Source: CAYVUM01 sp964454795
Lineage (GTDB): Bacteria; Pseudomonadota; Alphaproteobacteria; Rhodospirillales; Defluviicoccaceae
Direction: 5' to 3'
Assembly (NCBI GenBank): GCA_964454795.1
Contig: CAYVUM010000010.1
Span: forward strand, 1-50,015
DNA length: 50,015 nucleotides
Position numbers and translations under genes: made by a program. The first letter of the stretch is position 1, and each line of letters opens with the position of its first letter. Under the pieces are notes generated by a model. It made no database searches. It was not told the DNA's origin and saw only the letters and a program-made list of their open reading frames with translations. This document shows, in pieces, positions 15,801-23,481 of this stretch.

Positions 15801-18377
15801 GCCCTGGCCGGCTGGGCTTACCCCGTCAAAGCCGTCCGGCGTGACGAACATCACTTGGTAGTCGCCGGGCGGGAGGTTATCGAAGAGATAGAAGCCGTCG
15901 GCATCGGTCGTGGTGGTGTCCAGGACCGTCCCGTCGGGATCCAGCAGCTTGACGGTGGCACCGGCGATGCCGGCCTCGCCGTCATCCTGCAGGCCGTCGG
16001 CGTTCCGGTCTTCGAACACCAAGTCACCAAGGGCCGCGACCGGGAGAGGGGCAAGGCAGATGTGGTCGAGGGCGCCGCTGCCGAAGAACTCCACCTCCAT
16101 CCGGCCAACATTGGTCTCGCTGATGAACGCCCGCTGGTAGCTGTTGTCGCCGAGCCGGGCGAGCGGCGTCGTCGAGGTGAGGTTGCCGAATGGGTCGTAG
16201 GTGCGGACCTCGCCGCCTTCCTCCTGGTCGAGGATGTCCAGGAAGCCGACGCTGTAGAGGGTGGAGAACTCCAGGACGATGGTGCCGCCGTTGCCCTTGT
16301 CGTCCGGATCGCTGCTGTTGCCGTCCTCGGAGATGATGAGGACGTTGCCGAGTTCCACGTCGTTCTCGCCGAGGGTGCCGGCCTCGCCGCCGCTGCCGAC
16401 GCCGGGCCCGCCGAAGTCGCTGTTGGCGGTTCCCAGGTCCGAATCGCCGCCGGTCGGTTTGCGGCTGTCGAAGATCATCGGACCGAAGCCGCCGACCGTG
16501 GAGATGGTGATCCCAAAGTCACCGAAGGCGCGGCCGACCAGGTCGCCGGCGCGGAGGGCATTGCCCTCGGCATCGGTCTCGAAGTCCAGGTAGACGATGC
16601 ACTCGTGCAGGCCGGCATCGAGGGTGTCGTTGAACTCGCCCGGGGCCAGCGTGACGATCTGGGTCATGCCGGTGAGCGGGCTCGCGTCCGAGTCGAGGGC
16701 GTCGTTGCTGCCGGCGTTCTGGCGGGTGAACACGAAGCCGGCGGGCAGGCTGGTCGGGTCGAAGGTGACCTTGTATTCCTCGCCCGGATTGAGGCCGTCG
16801 AACCGATACTTGCCGGCGGCGTCGGTGGTGGTGGTTGCGGTGGTGTCGTCGCTGGTGCCGATCACCCCGTCGGCGCCGCCGCCGGTGAGGATCACGGTGA
16901 CGCCGTCGGCGCCGGCCTCGCCGGCCTCCTGAATGCCATTGGCATTATCGTCGAAGAACACGACGTCGCCGAGGCTGGCCACGTCTTCCACGACGATGCC
17001 GGGGACAGCCACGTAGGTTGCGGGATCGTCGTCCTCAACGTCCGCAAGGCCGAGCGGGTTGCCGGCGTCGTCGACCGGCGTGCCGGTGACCTCGGCGGTG
17101 TTGGTCCGCTGCACGGCCTCGCCGGCATCGGTGGTGTCATCGCCGACGACGGGCTCGGAGGCGGTGAACTCCCAGACCTCGTTGATGTCGAGCAGGCTGT
17201 CACCGTCGGTGTCACCGCCCACGAAGGTGGGGGTGAAGTCGTCGGAGGAGTCAGCGGGGGTGGCGTTGTCGTCGATCAGCCGGAACCCGCCCTGGCCGTC
17301 GCGGAGATCGAGGGCCGTGCTGCCGGGATTGCTCACCAGGTAGGTGAAGACGGCGGTGTCTTCGTCGATCGTTCCTTCCGGGAACGGCGGCTCGTTGGCG
17401 TCGAAGTCCGGACCGGCCGTGCCGTCAGCCTGCTCGATCCGCACGAACTTCTTCAGTTCGATCTCGGGCAGCACGCCGAAGTGGTTGGACGGATCCGCGT
17501 CGGTGACGATCACCGTGTCGGGGACGTCGCCGCCGTCCGGATCGACCGGGTTGGCGGTGACCGTCGCAATGTTCGTGTACTGGCCGGCCGTTACGATCCG
17601 TGCCGCCTGGTATTCCCAGACCTCATCGAGATCGAGAATGTTGTCGTTGTCGGTGTCGCCGCCGACAAACGCCGGTGTGAAATCGTCAGAGGTGTCGCCA
17701 GGAGTGCCGGCGTCATCAATCACAACGACGTTCGAGAGGTCCGAATCTCCGGTATTGGTAACGAGGTAGGTGAAAGTAGCGATGCTGCCCACGTCGAGCA
17801 GCGGCCCGGTGGGATCGTCGGCATCTTCGCCATTGGTCAGTTTCTCAAGATCGATCCCGGCTGTTTTGAAAATGGCATTAATTGCGCTCAGAGTGACATT
17901 ATCGCCCTGAGCCGTCAGTGTGTTTTCGAAACGTAGCCCCTCAGCGGAGCCGTAAGCCTGATCGAAAATAATGTTCGCGGTCGGGGAGGTTCCCGTCAAC
18001 CCGAATTGGGCAACCGGGTTTCCGCCGACCGATACGGTGGTGTCGAGGCTGACCACATCGTCGGCGTCGGCGCCCGCATTCCAAAACGTGCGAAGGCCGT
18101 AGATGACCAGTCCGTCAATGGAACCGGTTTCGCCCGGTGGGAGAGCCGCGGCCGTGTAATCATAATTGACGATAATCGGTTCAGACGCGTTCTCAGCAAT
18201 CGAGAAGCCGGAGATATTGAAGCCAGCGGGCGGGTTCGGCCGCAAAGGTGGTGGCACCGGCACGGCAACCGGGGTCACGTCACAAAACGTGGTCCGGTCC
18301 CCACCAGAAACGGCCTCGCAAGAGATAAACTCAAAAATCACCCCGTTGTCGATAATGATCGTATCTGCAACAGCCAC
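12828..18377 (-). CDS. Giant multidomain surface or exported protein (DUF11-like, SdrD-B-like and repeated jelly-roll-like modules)
   Basis: The product has about 1,850 residues, is acidic and very poor in lysine, and is rich in Asp, Gly and Thr. From the N terminus there is a unique domain; two DUF11-like repeats (TFTYLVTNTGDSDLSNVVV, later FTYLVSNPGSTALDL); three SdrD-B-like beta domains, each with the signature LGD-F, D-NADGLQDDGEAGI and TTTDADGFYLFDNL; LDFE modules with calcium-loop-like SDPDDKGNGG and NDPDDNGNGG; then three jelly-roll-like modules of about 176 residues, two nearly identical; and a last DUF11-like domain. An ATG exists at 18389, but GGAGGT lies four bases before a GTG at 18377, which I prefer. 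There is no Sec signal, so type I secretion is possible. An adhesin or surface-layer role is inferred from the modules. Confidence 0.85.
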   Translation of the reverse strand: MAVADTIIIDNGVIFEFISCEAVSGGDRTTFCDVTPVAVPVPPPLRPNPPAGFNISGFSIAENASEPIIVNYDYTAAALPPGETGSIDGLVIYGLRTFWNAGADADDVVSLDTTVSVGGNPVAQFGLTGTSPTANIIFDQAYGSAEGLRFENTLTAQGDNVTLSAINAIFKTAGIDLEKLTNGEDADDPTGPLLDVGSIATFTYLVTNTGDSDLSNVVVIDDAGTPGDTSDDFTPAFVGGDTDNDNILDLDEVWEYQAARIVTAGQYTNIATVTANPVDPDGGDVPDTVIVTDADPSNHFGVLPEIELKKFVRIEQADGTAGPDFDANEPPFPEGTIDEDTAVFTYLVSNPGSTALDLRDGQGGFRLIDDNATPADSSDDFTPTFVGGDTDGDSLLDINEVWEFTASEPVVGDDTTDAGEAVQRTNTAEVTGTPVDDAGNPLGLADVEDDDPATYVAVPGIVVEDVASLGDVVFFDDNANGIQEAGEAGADGVTVILTGGGADGVIGTSDDTTATTTTDAAGKYRFDGLNPGEEYKVTFDPTSLPAGFVFTRQNAGSNDALDSDASPLTGMTQIVTLAPGEFNDTLDAGLHECIVYLDFETDAEGNALRAGDLVGRAFGDFGITISTVGGFGPMIFDSRKPTGGDSDLGTANSDFGGPGVGSGGEAGTLGENDVELGNVLIISEDGNSSDPDDKGNGGTIVLEFSTLYSVGFLDILDQEEGGEVRTYDPFGNLTSTTPLARLGDNSYQRAFISETNVGRMEVEFFGSGALDHICLAPLPVAALGDLVFEDRNADGLQDDGEAGIAGATVKLLDPDGTVLDTTTTDADGFYLFDNLPPGDYQVMFVTPDGFDGVSPAGQGSDPNLDSNGPMSGVVTLEAGEVDRSIDAGFFKLAGLGDFVFADVDQDGLQGPGEAGIAGATVKLLSAGGDELATTTTNADGFYSFTGLTPGDYKVMFVQPDGFDGISPVNAGDDTRDSDADPATLMTGIISLGSGEFNPTIDAGFFQTAGPVCEIFLDFEADAGGNPLVAGDVINTAFNGVGVTISAFFPNGNAALPMIFDTNNPTGGDTDLASTERNNVLIISEDGDSNDPDDNGNGGTVVLDFNAPLTVSELVIQDLERDQTDAIRAYDADGNLIKSLSLAGLGDGSEQTVVIDASNVSQLVIESDTSFAIDDICLTETITAVDIEKFVKAVAAVCMPEEVHIAYDFEGGPQGFAYADDLFRKTSKPYYASGDHGDYGTDGSEGLSVYLGGKNNHDIYGMSGGWTRTLVLEQAADVEISFDYRIWSDHSIDHGEWVEALFSVNSELIGDNGKDYLARVEGGGDIEYRTFSETVSLEAGTHEIALGGSFNRKTTASEVGILKFDNLAINYSTCTGPVACETVSLDYTFDHDAETFHYIDDAFLATHEPHYAHGFYSDSLEALVVELGGVDNHDIHDMSGAWQQTLTLDQATEVAVSFDYKLWQDHEFEDDESVEALFAVNGGLVGDGGDRYLAKLSGGGDTGWQTFTTTLSLDAGETLFDFGGYLDQKTYSNETAYVKFDNIRFEYADCSTAGVCETVTVGYTFDADDEGFHYIDDAFLATHEPHYAHGFYSDSLEALVVELGGVDNHDIHDMSGAWQQTLTLDQATEVAVSFDYKLWQDHEFEDDESVEALFAVNGGLVGDGGDRYLAKLSGGGDTGWQTFTTTLSLDAGETLFDFGGYLDQKTYSNETAYVKFDNIRFEYAVCTDGHPGDLGADADTPAKALEVTEGDELVFSYVVTNTGHETLSGVAVDDDVLTGSVEAIVDVAGFNVGDANANNWLEPGEEWLYSATGTAGLGLNTNIGSVTATGILSGMSVTDEDAAVYDGLLA
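13209..14195 (-). repeat. Near-identical tandem duplication of a 528-bp module inside the giant gene
   Basis: The segment 13209-13667 recurs at 13737-14195 with an offset of 528 bases, an exact multiple of three (176 codons). By eye the roughly 459 bases show no difference. The segments between the copies differ. A third, diverged copy of the protein module lies at about 14210-14790. The DNA-level identity points to a recent duplication or ongoing gene conversion. Confidence 0.9.
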
Positions 18378-18389
18378 GACGACCTCCAT

Positions 18390-18675
18390 TTCGAGTGATT
18401 GAAGCGGTCCGCTCGTCCGTACACCGGATCCGCCAAAAGGCTTGGCTTGCCGGCGCCCTCAATTACAATCAGGGTGCCCATGTGTTATGAGACCCCTGGT
18501 TTCGCCCCGAAAGATAACCGGCATTGTTTGTTAACAGCCTGTGTCTTGCCCAGGCCCTTGCCGCCAGAACCGAGTGCCGCTTTTGCGTCTCATTGTCTTC
18601 TTAATCCTGCGTGCTGCTCTCAACACACCAAAGTGGACGACGAAATCAATTCGCTGCTCGCTTCAATGATATCCT
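18390..18675. other. Intergenic region upstream of the giant gene
   Basis: This 286-base gap separates two minus-strand genes and should carry the promoter of the giant gene. It is lower in GC than its surroundings. I did not find a clear hexamer pair on the minus strand or an intrinsic terminator for the VPLPA-CTERM gene. Confidence 0.4.
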
Positions 18676-19344
18676 TTACCGCTTGCGGTTTGCCAGCGTT
18701 CCAAGCGCTCCAAGGCCGATCAGGAACCCGACCGCTGATGCCGGAAGCGGGATCGCTTGTACAAAATCCTGGGTGATGACCGTGACCGCAACCTCGCCAT
18801 TGCCTCCAACAGCGTAGTTGAAGTCTTTTTGAATGAAGAGTGTTTGCGAGGGGGCAGACAATTCGATCAGGGTCTCTGGCGGATTGTCGTCCTCGGTAAC
18901 GCGAGCCTGACCGAGCTGAGTTCCAAAAGTCTCGTCTACAAACACGTCTTCCGTAACCTCGAAGGTGCCGGTGCCGGTCACCGTCGCATCGGTCGATAGG
19001 CCAACAGCGATGATCGGTGTCCCGGTCGATTGAACAGAATAGAAAATCGTCGCATCGTCAAAGCTGTTGGGCGTATTGTCCAGCACGACCGGATCGAAGC
19101 TGAACTGCAGACCAATCCTATCGGATCCGAGCGCTTCAAGGGTCGTCACGAAAATCGAGTCACAAAGATTTGCGGGATCTGGTTCGTTGCAGAAGAATGT
19201 TGAGAAGATTTTATCGCGGTCCGTCAGCGTTCCATTTGTGTTTTGCAGTTCCAAAATCGAGACCGGCTGGGTCTGCGCCCCGGCGCTCGCGGTGCCTAGA
19301 AGCAGTACTGTCCCGGCAACAAACAGTGCAGCTTTGCTGAACAT
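18676..19344 (-). CDS. VPLPA-CTERM sorting domain protein
   Basis: The 222-residue product has an N-terminal signal peptide (MFSKAALFVAGTVLLLGTAS, cleavage near AGA/QTQ). Its beta-rich middle is acidic and Thr-rich and holds one cysteine pair (FFCNEPDPANLCDS). The C terminus is a classic sorting tail: PLPASAVGFLIGLGAL, then the basic end NRKR. In alphaproteobacteria VPLPA-CTERM proteins are thought to be processed by exosortase-type enzymes and displayed on the surface or in exopolysaccharide. No exosortase gene is in the window. A good AGGAG site precedes the ATG at 19344. The gene is codirectional with and upstream of the giant surface-protein gene. Confidence 0.88.
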   Translation of the reverse strand: MFSKAALFVAGTVLLLGTASAGAQTQPVSILELQNTNGTLTDRDKIFSTFFCNEPDPANLCDSIFVTTLEALGSDRIGLQFSFDPVVLDNTPNSFDDATIFYSVQSTGTPIIAVGLSTDATVTGTGTFEVTEDVFVDETFGTQLGQARVTEDDNPPETLIELSAPSQTLFIQKDFNYAVGGNGEVAVTVITQDFVQAIPLPASAVGFLIGLGALGTLANRKR

Positions 19345-19563
19345 GGTTGTGCACTCCTATCCAGTTGTTTTCCCGAGGGACGGCTTGTGCCGAGCCCGCC
19401 GCCGCCAGGCCGATACCCCAAGCCCGGCGGTACGCACAGGCGCGCCGGACAGACCCGCAGAGGCCCGTGCTTCGCAAAAGCTGTACCAAATCAGCAAAAA
19501 TAGCCGTTTTCAGAGCCTTACGCGGCGACCGTCGGGATGTGAGGGCAGCGATCCGGGCAAGAC

Positions 19564-19580
19564 TGTAAAGATTTTTTACA
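19564..19580. promoter_or_regulatory. Perfect inverted repeat TGTAAA-N5-TTTACA, possible operator
   Basis: TGTAAA (19564-19569) and TTTACA (19575-19580) form a perfect dyad with a 5-base spacer, about 220 bases upstream of the VPLPA-CTERM start. A related half site TTTTTTACA recurs near 19679-19687. The shape suits a dimeric regulator, but the regulator is unknown and an AT-rich chance match is possible. Confidence 0.35.
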
Positions 19581-19749
19581 CCGCAATGCGCGGAAAACCC
19601 TGTTTTTTTTCACCTCGCCAAAAAATGACGGCTCGTCAACAGCTTAGCTTAACGACCCGGAACACCGAGGTGTCAGAATTTTTTACAACCCTGTTTGGGT
19701 AATTCCATACGGGCATGCCACGCGAACGCCATATTTCTGGCTCGAGACC

Positions 19750-19815
19750 ACACGCGGGACAGGTTTGCAGAACACGCGGGACGGTTGTGCAGAACACGCG
19801 GGACGCTTGTGCAGA
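19750..19815. repeat. Three tandem 22-bp repeats
   Basis: Three head-to-tail 22-base units lie at 19750-19771, 19772-19793 and 19794-19815. All start ACACGCGGGAC and end TGCAGA, with differences only in the middle. They lie in an otherwise empty intergenic region, 90 bases from the end of the SlyB-like gene. Origin unknown. Confidence 0.85.
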
Positions 19816-19905
19816 ATCAGAGACTTCGCCGAGGGTGCGGCGCAACGCCCAGTTGATAAGGGGGAATGGCTAGCGGCGCTTTGAGACGGCCCGGCAAGGT
19901 TCCGG

Positions 19906-20661
19906 TCAATACCGGGGGGCCGCGCCCGTCCCGTCCGGCTCGACGCTTCGCCCGCGCAACTGGTCGATGTTGAGCGCGCGGGTGCTGTCTGTCGTTGCGC
20001 CGCCGCCGGACGGCGCCGGGTCGGGACCACCGGCGGACGATGGTCCGCGGGTCGAGGGTCGGCTGCCCACCTCGTCGGGATTGACCCAGTCGCGGCCGCC
20101 CGATGCGGGCGCCCCGGTGCCGGGCGCGCGCTCCCCCGGTGCTGGCGCGGCTGCGGCGGGAGGCGGCGCCTCCGGCGCGGTGGTCACCGGCCCGGCGGCG
20201 GGAGCATCGGGGATCACCCGGGTATACTGGCCGCCGAACTGGACCTGCACCGGTGTTCCCGGCGGCAGCGGTTCGCCGTCTTCCGCGTTCTGAATGACCG
20301 TCAGCATCCGGCCGTCCGCCGTTTCGACCGTGTATTCGACGCCGGTGCGGCTGGTCAGCATTTCCTCGGCAATCGTTCCGACCACAACGCCCACCAGGCC
20401 AAGCAGGGCGCCGGCGACCACCGAGCCGCTGCCCGAGCCGATCGTCGAGGCGCCGATCGTGCCGGCGGCAATGCCGGTGGCGGCAGCGCCGAGGCCTGAG
20501 CTCTCCCCGGCGATCTCGACGGTGCGCGCCTTGACCACCGTGCCCGGGGTCGACTCCATCACCCGCCCCACGTCCTGGCGGGTGTAGGTGGTCGCCGAGG
20601 GGTTGGCGCAGCCGGCGAGGGCGACAGCGATCAGGGCGGCGGCGGCAATCGGACGGATCAT
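19906..20661 (-). CDS. SlyB/Pcp-like outer-membrane lipoprotein with glycine zipper
   Basis: From the ATG at 20661 the product is 251 residues. A lipoprotein signal (MIRPIAAAALIAVALAGC) places the lipidated cysteine at residue 18. The SlyB signature follows: VGRVMESTPGTVVKARTVEI, a two-helix glycine zipper (AAATGIAAGTIGAST, VVAGALLGLVGVVVG), and a beta domain (VEYTVETADGRMLTVIQN, GTPVQVQFGGQYTRVIPD). The C-terminal 100 residues are Pro/Ala/Gly-rich and probably disordered. Proteins of this class stabilise the outer membrane. It is separated by 147 bases from the VWA gene upstream, so it may have its own promoter or be the last gene of the kinase-VWA operon. Confidence 0.88.
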   Translation of the reverse strand: MIRPIAAAALIAVALAGCANPSATTYTRQDVGRVMESTPGTVVKARTVEIAGESSGLGAAATGIAAGTIGASTIGSGSGSVVAGALLGLVGVVVGTIAEEMLTSRTGVEYTVETADGRMLTVIQNAEDGEPLPPGTPVQVQFGGQYTRVIPDAPAAGPVTTAPEAPPPAAAAPAPGERAPGTGAPASGGRDWVNPDEVGSRPSTRGPSSAGGPDPAPSGGGATTDSTRALNIDQLRGRSVEPDGTGAAPRY

Positions 20662-20808
20662 GCTCGTCTCCCGGTGAGCGGACCACTGATTTGCGCTGGT
20701 TTGCAGGCGCTCGCGGTCCTTCCAAGCCTGAGCGGCCCCGACTATAGGCCGAAAACCCGGATCATGACGAGACGATTCCCGCCCGAGCCGGGTCACAATC
20801 CGGCGTTC

Positions 20809-21780
20809 TCAGTCCTCCAGCACGGAAATCAGCACGCTTTCCATCAATTCGCCGCGGTGGTCACTGAACGCACCGCCGCCAGCCTGCGCCAGTTCGGCGA
20901 AGAACGCCCGGTCGCCCTGTCCGAACTGGAGAAACGCCCGGGTGGTGACAAACAGCGTCGAGACCGAGCGGTGATCGCCGCTCATCCGGAAGGTTTCGGC
21001 CAGCGCCAGCGCCCGGGCCTGTTCACCAGGGTGGGCAGCAGCGTCGCCGATGACGATCAGCGTCTGCTTGGCGCCGGGCCGGAAGTTCATCCGGGTGGCC
21101 CGGTCGAGGGCGGCATAGACCGCCTCGGACACGGTGCCGCCGCCGACGGTCGCCGGCCGCAGCCCGGCGGCAAAGTTGAGGATCAGCTTGAGATGGCTGG
21201 AGGTGGGCTGCAGCGGCAGGTCGTGGGTGACCCAGTCGCCGACATCATAGTCGCGATAGGCGACGAAGCCGATCCGCAGCGAGGGGATCAGCCGCTCCAG
21301 AACCCGGACAATGCCGCGCAGCGACCGGCGGAGATCGGCCAGGACCTCGTTCATGCTGCCGCTGGCGTCGATCACGAACACCAGGTCGAGCTGCTCGATG
21401 ACGGCGGTATCCGCCTGCTTCGGCCGCGGGGTGGGTGGCGGTGAGGCCCGCCGGCCGGTGCTGCCGGCAGCGGCGCGGGCGCGGGTCTCGGCGGCGGCGG
21501 CGCGGAGACGGGCGGCGGCGGCCTCCATCTCCTCGGACTCGGCGGTCATCTCCGCGGCGGCCTGCATCGCCGCGGCGGCGGCCTGCTCGCCGACCTCGAT
21601 CTCCGCCTGCATCTCCGTGACCCCGAGGCGGAGACCCTCCATCTCGGCGCCCGCATCGAAGGTCTTGCGATAGTACGGCATCAGCATCACGCCCAGCAGG
21701 ACAAACACACCGGTGGCCATCGCCAGCACGTCGAGCGCGGAGAGGGTGAAGATCGAGACGGTGCGGTTCGGGCGGCGCAT
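20809..21780 (-). CDS. Membrane-anchored VWA protein with MotB/ExbD-like helix (copy 1)
   Basis: The 323-residue product starts with a short cytoplasmic end and one membrane helix (residues about 12-36, SALDVLAMATGVFVLLGVML), with an aspartate at residue 17 at its start. A long Ala/Glu-rich coiled coil follows (about 45-105), then a Pro linker, then a von Willebrand A domain with MIDAS motif DASGS at 138-142. The Asp-plus-helix layout resembles MotB, TolR/ExbD and ZorB, which pair with MotA/TolQ-type channels, and such a channel gene lies three genes upstream. It is six bases downstream of the FHA-DUF898 gene. It shares its plan and a C terminus of the form HRGE-MESVL-SVL with the second VWA protein. 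The function is inferred. Confidence 0.85.
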   Translation of the reverse strand: MRRPNRTVSIFTLSALDVLAMATGVFVLLGVMLMPYYRKTFDAGAEMEGLRLGVTEMQAEIEVGEQAAAAAMQAAAEMTAESEEMEAAAARLRAAAAETRARAAAGSTGRRASPPPTPRPKQADTAVIEQLDLVFVIDASGSMNEVLADLRRSLRGIVRVLERLIPSLRIGFVAYRDYDVGDWVTHDLPLQPTSSHLKLILNFAAGLRPATVGGGTVSEAVYAALDRATRMNFRPGAKQTLIVIGDAAAHPGEQARALALAETFRMSGDHRSVSTLFVTTRAFLQFGQGDRAFFAELAQAGGGAFSDHRGELMESVLISVLED

Positions 21781-21786
21781 TGCCGG

Positions 21787-23481
21787 TCAGCCGCCGCCCG
21801 CCAGGTGGGCGCGTGCGGCGGTCGCCAAGTGGGCGCGGGCGGCGGTCGCCGCGGCGGTGAAGGGTTCGGTCCGGTCGAACGAGGTGGTCGCTGCGAGATG
21901 GGCAAGCAGCACCGGATCGATCCAGACCTCGACGACGATCACGACGCTGGCGCCGGCAAGGGCCGCAAACACAAGGACCACCTCAAGCGGGGCCGCCGCC
22001 GCGATCCACGGACCGGTGACGGATGCATGAACTCCCGCCAGCACCATAGCGGTGGTCAGGGCGGCCGCAGCGATCAGCCCGACCGCGGTGATCGCCACCA
22101 CCGGGGCGGTCCGGGCATCCGCGCGGGCAAGGGCAGCGCCGGTGGCCGGATCAGCGCCGGTGAAGCGGAGGTGATTGACGACATCGCGCCACTCCTCGGC
22201 CCGGTACCAGGCGTAGGGGAGGGCGGCAAGTCCGGCCAGGGCCGGGAGCCAGGGCGCGGTCAGCGGCGCCGGCGCCGCACCGGTAGAGAGCGGCGCTGCG
22301 GTGGCGAGGACCTGAGTGATCGCATCGGTGTTCAAGGCCGCGAAGGCAAGCAGCGGCAGCGCCAGGGTCGCGAGCGTAAGGCTCCACGGGAGCAGCAGCG
22401 GTGCGGCATTCGCGCCGGTGTGGAAGCCGCCGTCTCCAAAGCCGAGCCGGCCGATCCGGTCGCGCAGGCTGGCCAGCCGCACCCAGGGACAGGCGATCCC
22501 GGCCGTTGCCAGGGTGGCGACCAGCCCGGCGGTTCTCCTCAATCCGTAGCCGGCCGCCGAGCCGCTGAGGCGAAAGGCCACACCCCGCCAGAGGGTGTGG
22601 GTGATCCGGTAGCGGGCACTGCGGTAGAGGGCGGTTTGCAGCCCGAAGATCCCGAGGACGAGGCCGGCCGCAATCACGCCGAAGGCCGCCGCCGGCCGGG
22701 TCTCGCCGAGGATCGTCGCGGTCAGGAACACCGTCACGGCGACCGGTATGGCGATCCCGGCGGCGCCGAGGAAACCGCAGAGCAGGTCCATGCCGGTGCC
22801 GTCGTAGGCGAACGGCGTGCCGGCGAACCGGACCGCACCCCAGAGGCGGCGGCGCTGCCGGGTCCGGCCCCAGAAGCCGTAGAGACCGAGGGTCGACGCG
22901 GTCAGGGCGAGGCGGAGCAGCGCCCGTCCGGCCTCGTGCCGCCAGGTGGTCGCCACCTGGAACCGCGGTTCAGCGGGCTCCCCGGTCGATCCAGCCGGTT
23001 CGTCGTCAACGGACGCGCTGGCGGTTCGCGGCCTTCGGCTGATCTCGCCGGTCTCGTCGCGGGTTCGCCGTTCGCCGTCGTCGAGACGCTCCAGGGTCAG
23101 GGCAACCCCGCCGACCACCAGCACCTGGCCCTCGCTGACAGGCACGGGCTCGAAGGGCCGGAGATCCTCGTGTTCGACCGCAGTTCCGTTCAGCGAATTG
23201 AGGTCCTCGGCGAGGACCACATCCCCCTCGCGACACAGCCGCAGATGACGGCGGGAGATCGACGGGTCATCGACAACCAGGTCGCAAAGGGCCGGATGCC
23301 GGCCCAGGGTAAGCCCGGGGTAGGCGCGGCGCAGGGCTGTCTCGCCGAACAGCACGGAGACCACCCGGCCGTCGTCGGCGATCCCGGACAGCCGCCAGCC
23401 CGCCTCCAGATCGGCGGCGCCCATCCCAGGCATCGGGTTTTCGGGATGGCCCCCCACCGCTTGCGCTCCGCTGCCGCTCAT
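21787..23481 (-). CDS. FHA domain fused to a DUF898 (YjgN-like) polytopic membrane protein
   Basis: The 564-residue product begins with a cytoplasmic FHA domain (about residues 50-130: LTLGRHPALCDLVV, SISRRHLRL, DLNSLNGT), which should bind phosphothreonine. After a polar linker comes a membrane part with about eight helices that matches DUF898/YjgN: LRLALTASTLGLYGFWGRTR, GTPFAYDGTGMDLL and SARYRITHTLWRGVAF, in roughly two half repeats. It ends in a repeated TAARAHLA tail. YjgN itself has no known function. Its start overlaps the stop of the upstream VWA gene by four bases. The FHA domain links it to the kinase encoded in the same operon. Confidence 0.85.
   Translation of the reverse strand: MSGSGAQAVGGHPENPMPGMGAADLEAGWRLSGIADDGRVVSVLFGETALRRAYPGLTLGRHPALCDLVVDDPSISRRHLRLCREGDVVLAEDLNSLNGTAVEHEDLRPFEPVPVSEGQVLVVGGVALTLERLDDGERRTRDETGEISRRPRTASASVDDEPAGSTGEPAEPRFQVATTWRHEAGRALLRLALTASTLGLYGFWGRTRQRRRLWGAVRFAGTPFAYDGTGMDLLCGFLGAAGIAIPVAVTVFLTATILGETRPAAAFGVIAAGLVLGIFGLQTALYRSARYRITHTLWRGVAFRLSGSAAGYGLRRTAGLVATLATAGIACPWVRLASLRDRIGRLGFGDGGFHTGANAAPLLLPWSLTLATLALPLLAFAALNTDAITQVLATAAPLSTGAAPAPLTAPWLPALAGLAALPYAWYRAEEWRDVVNHLRFTGADPATGAALARADARTAPVVAITAVGLIAAAALTTAMVLAGVHASVTGPWIAAAAPLEVVLVFAALAGASVVIVVEVWIDPVLLAHLAATTSFDRTEPFTAAATAARAHLATAARAHLAGGG

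Larger units (their letters stand above)
19345..19905. other. Long low-GC intergenic region with repeats
   Basis: About 560 bases hold no gene I can support. The stretch is clearly poorer in GC than the window and has several A and T runs (around 19601-19626). It contains the 6-5-6 inverted repeat at 19564-19580 and the 22-base tandem repeats at 19750-19815. It lies downstream of the SlyB-like lipoprotein gene and upstream of the VPLPA-CTERM gene, so it should carry the promoter of the latter. Confidence 0.5.

Noticed and set aside
15855..17936. Plus-strand open frame of nearly 700 codons within the giant gene
   Set aside because: It is the mirror of Asp/Gly/Thr-rich repeats. The composition is low in complexity (Val/Glu/Gly) and no domain is visible.
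19750..19815. CRISPR array
   Set aside because: The 22-base units touch each other without spacers and are only three in number, so this is a plain tandem repeat.
19636..19845. Possible 69-residue minus-strand gene in the gap before the SlyB-like gene
   Set aside because: Most of its sequence is the translation of the 22-base repeats; there is no ribosome binding site or family motif.
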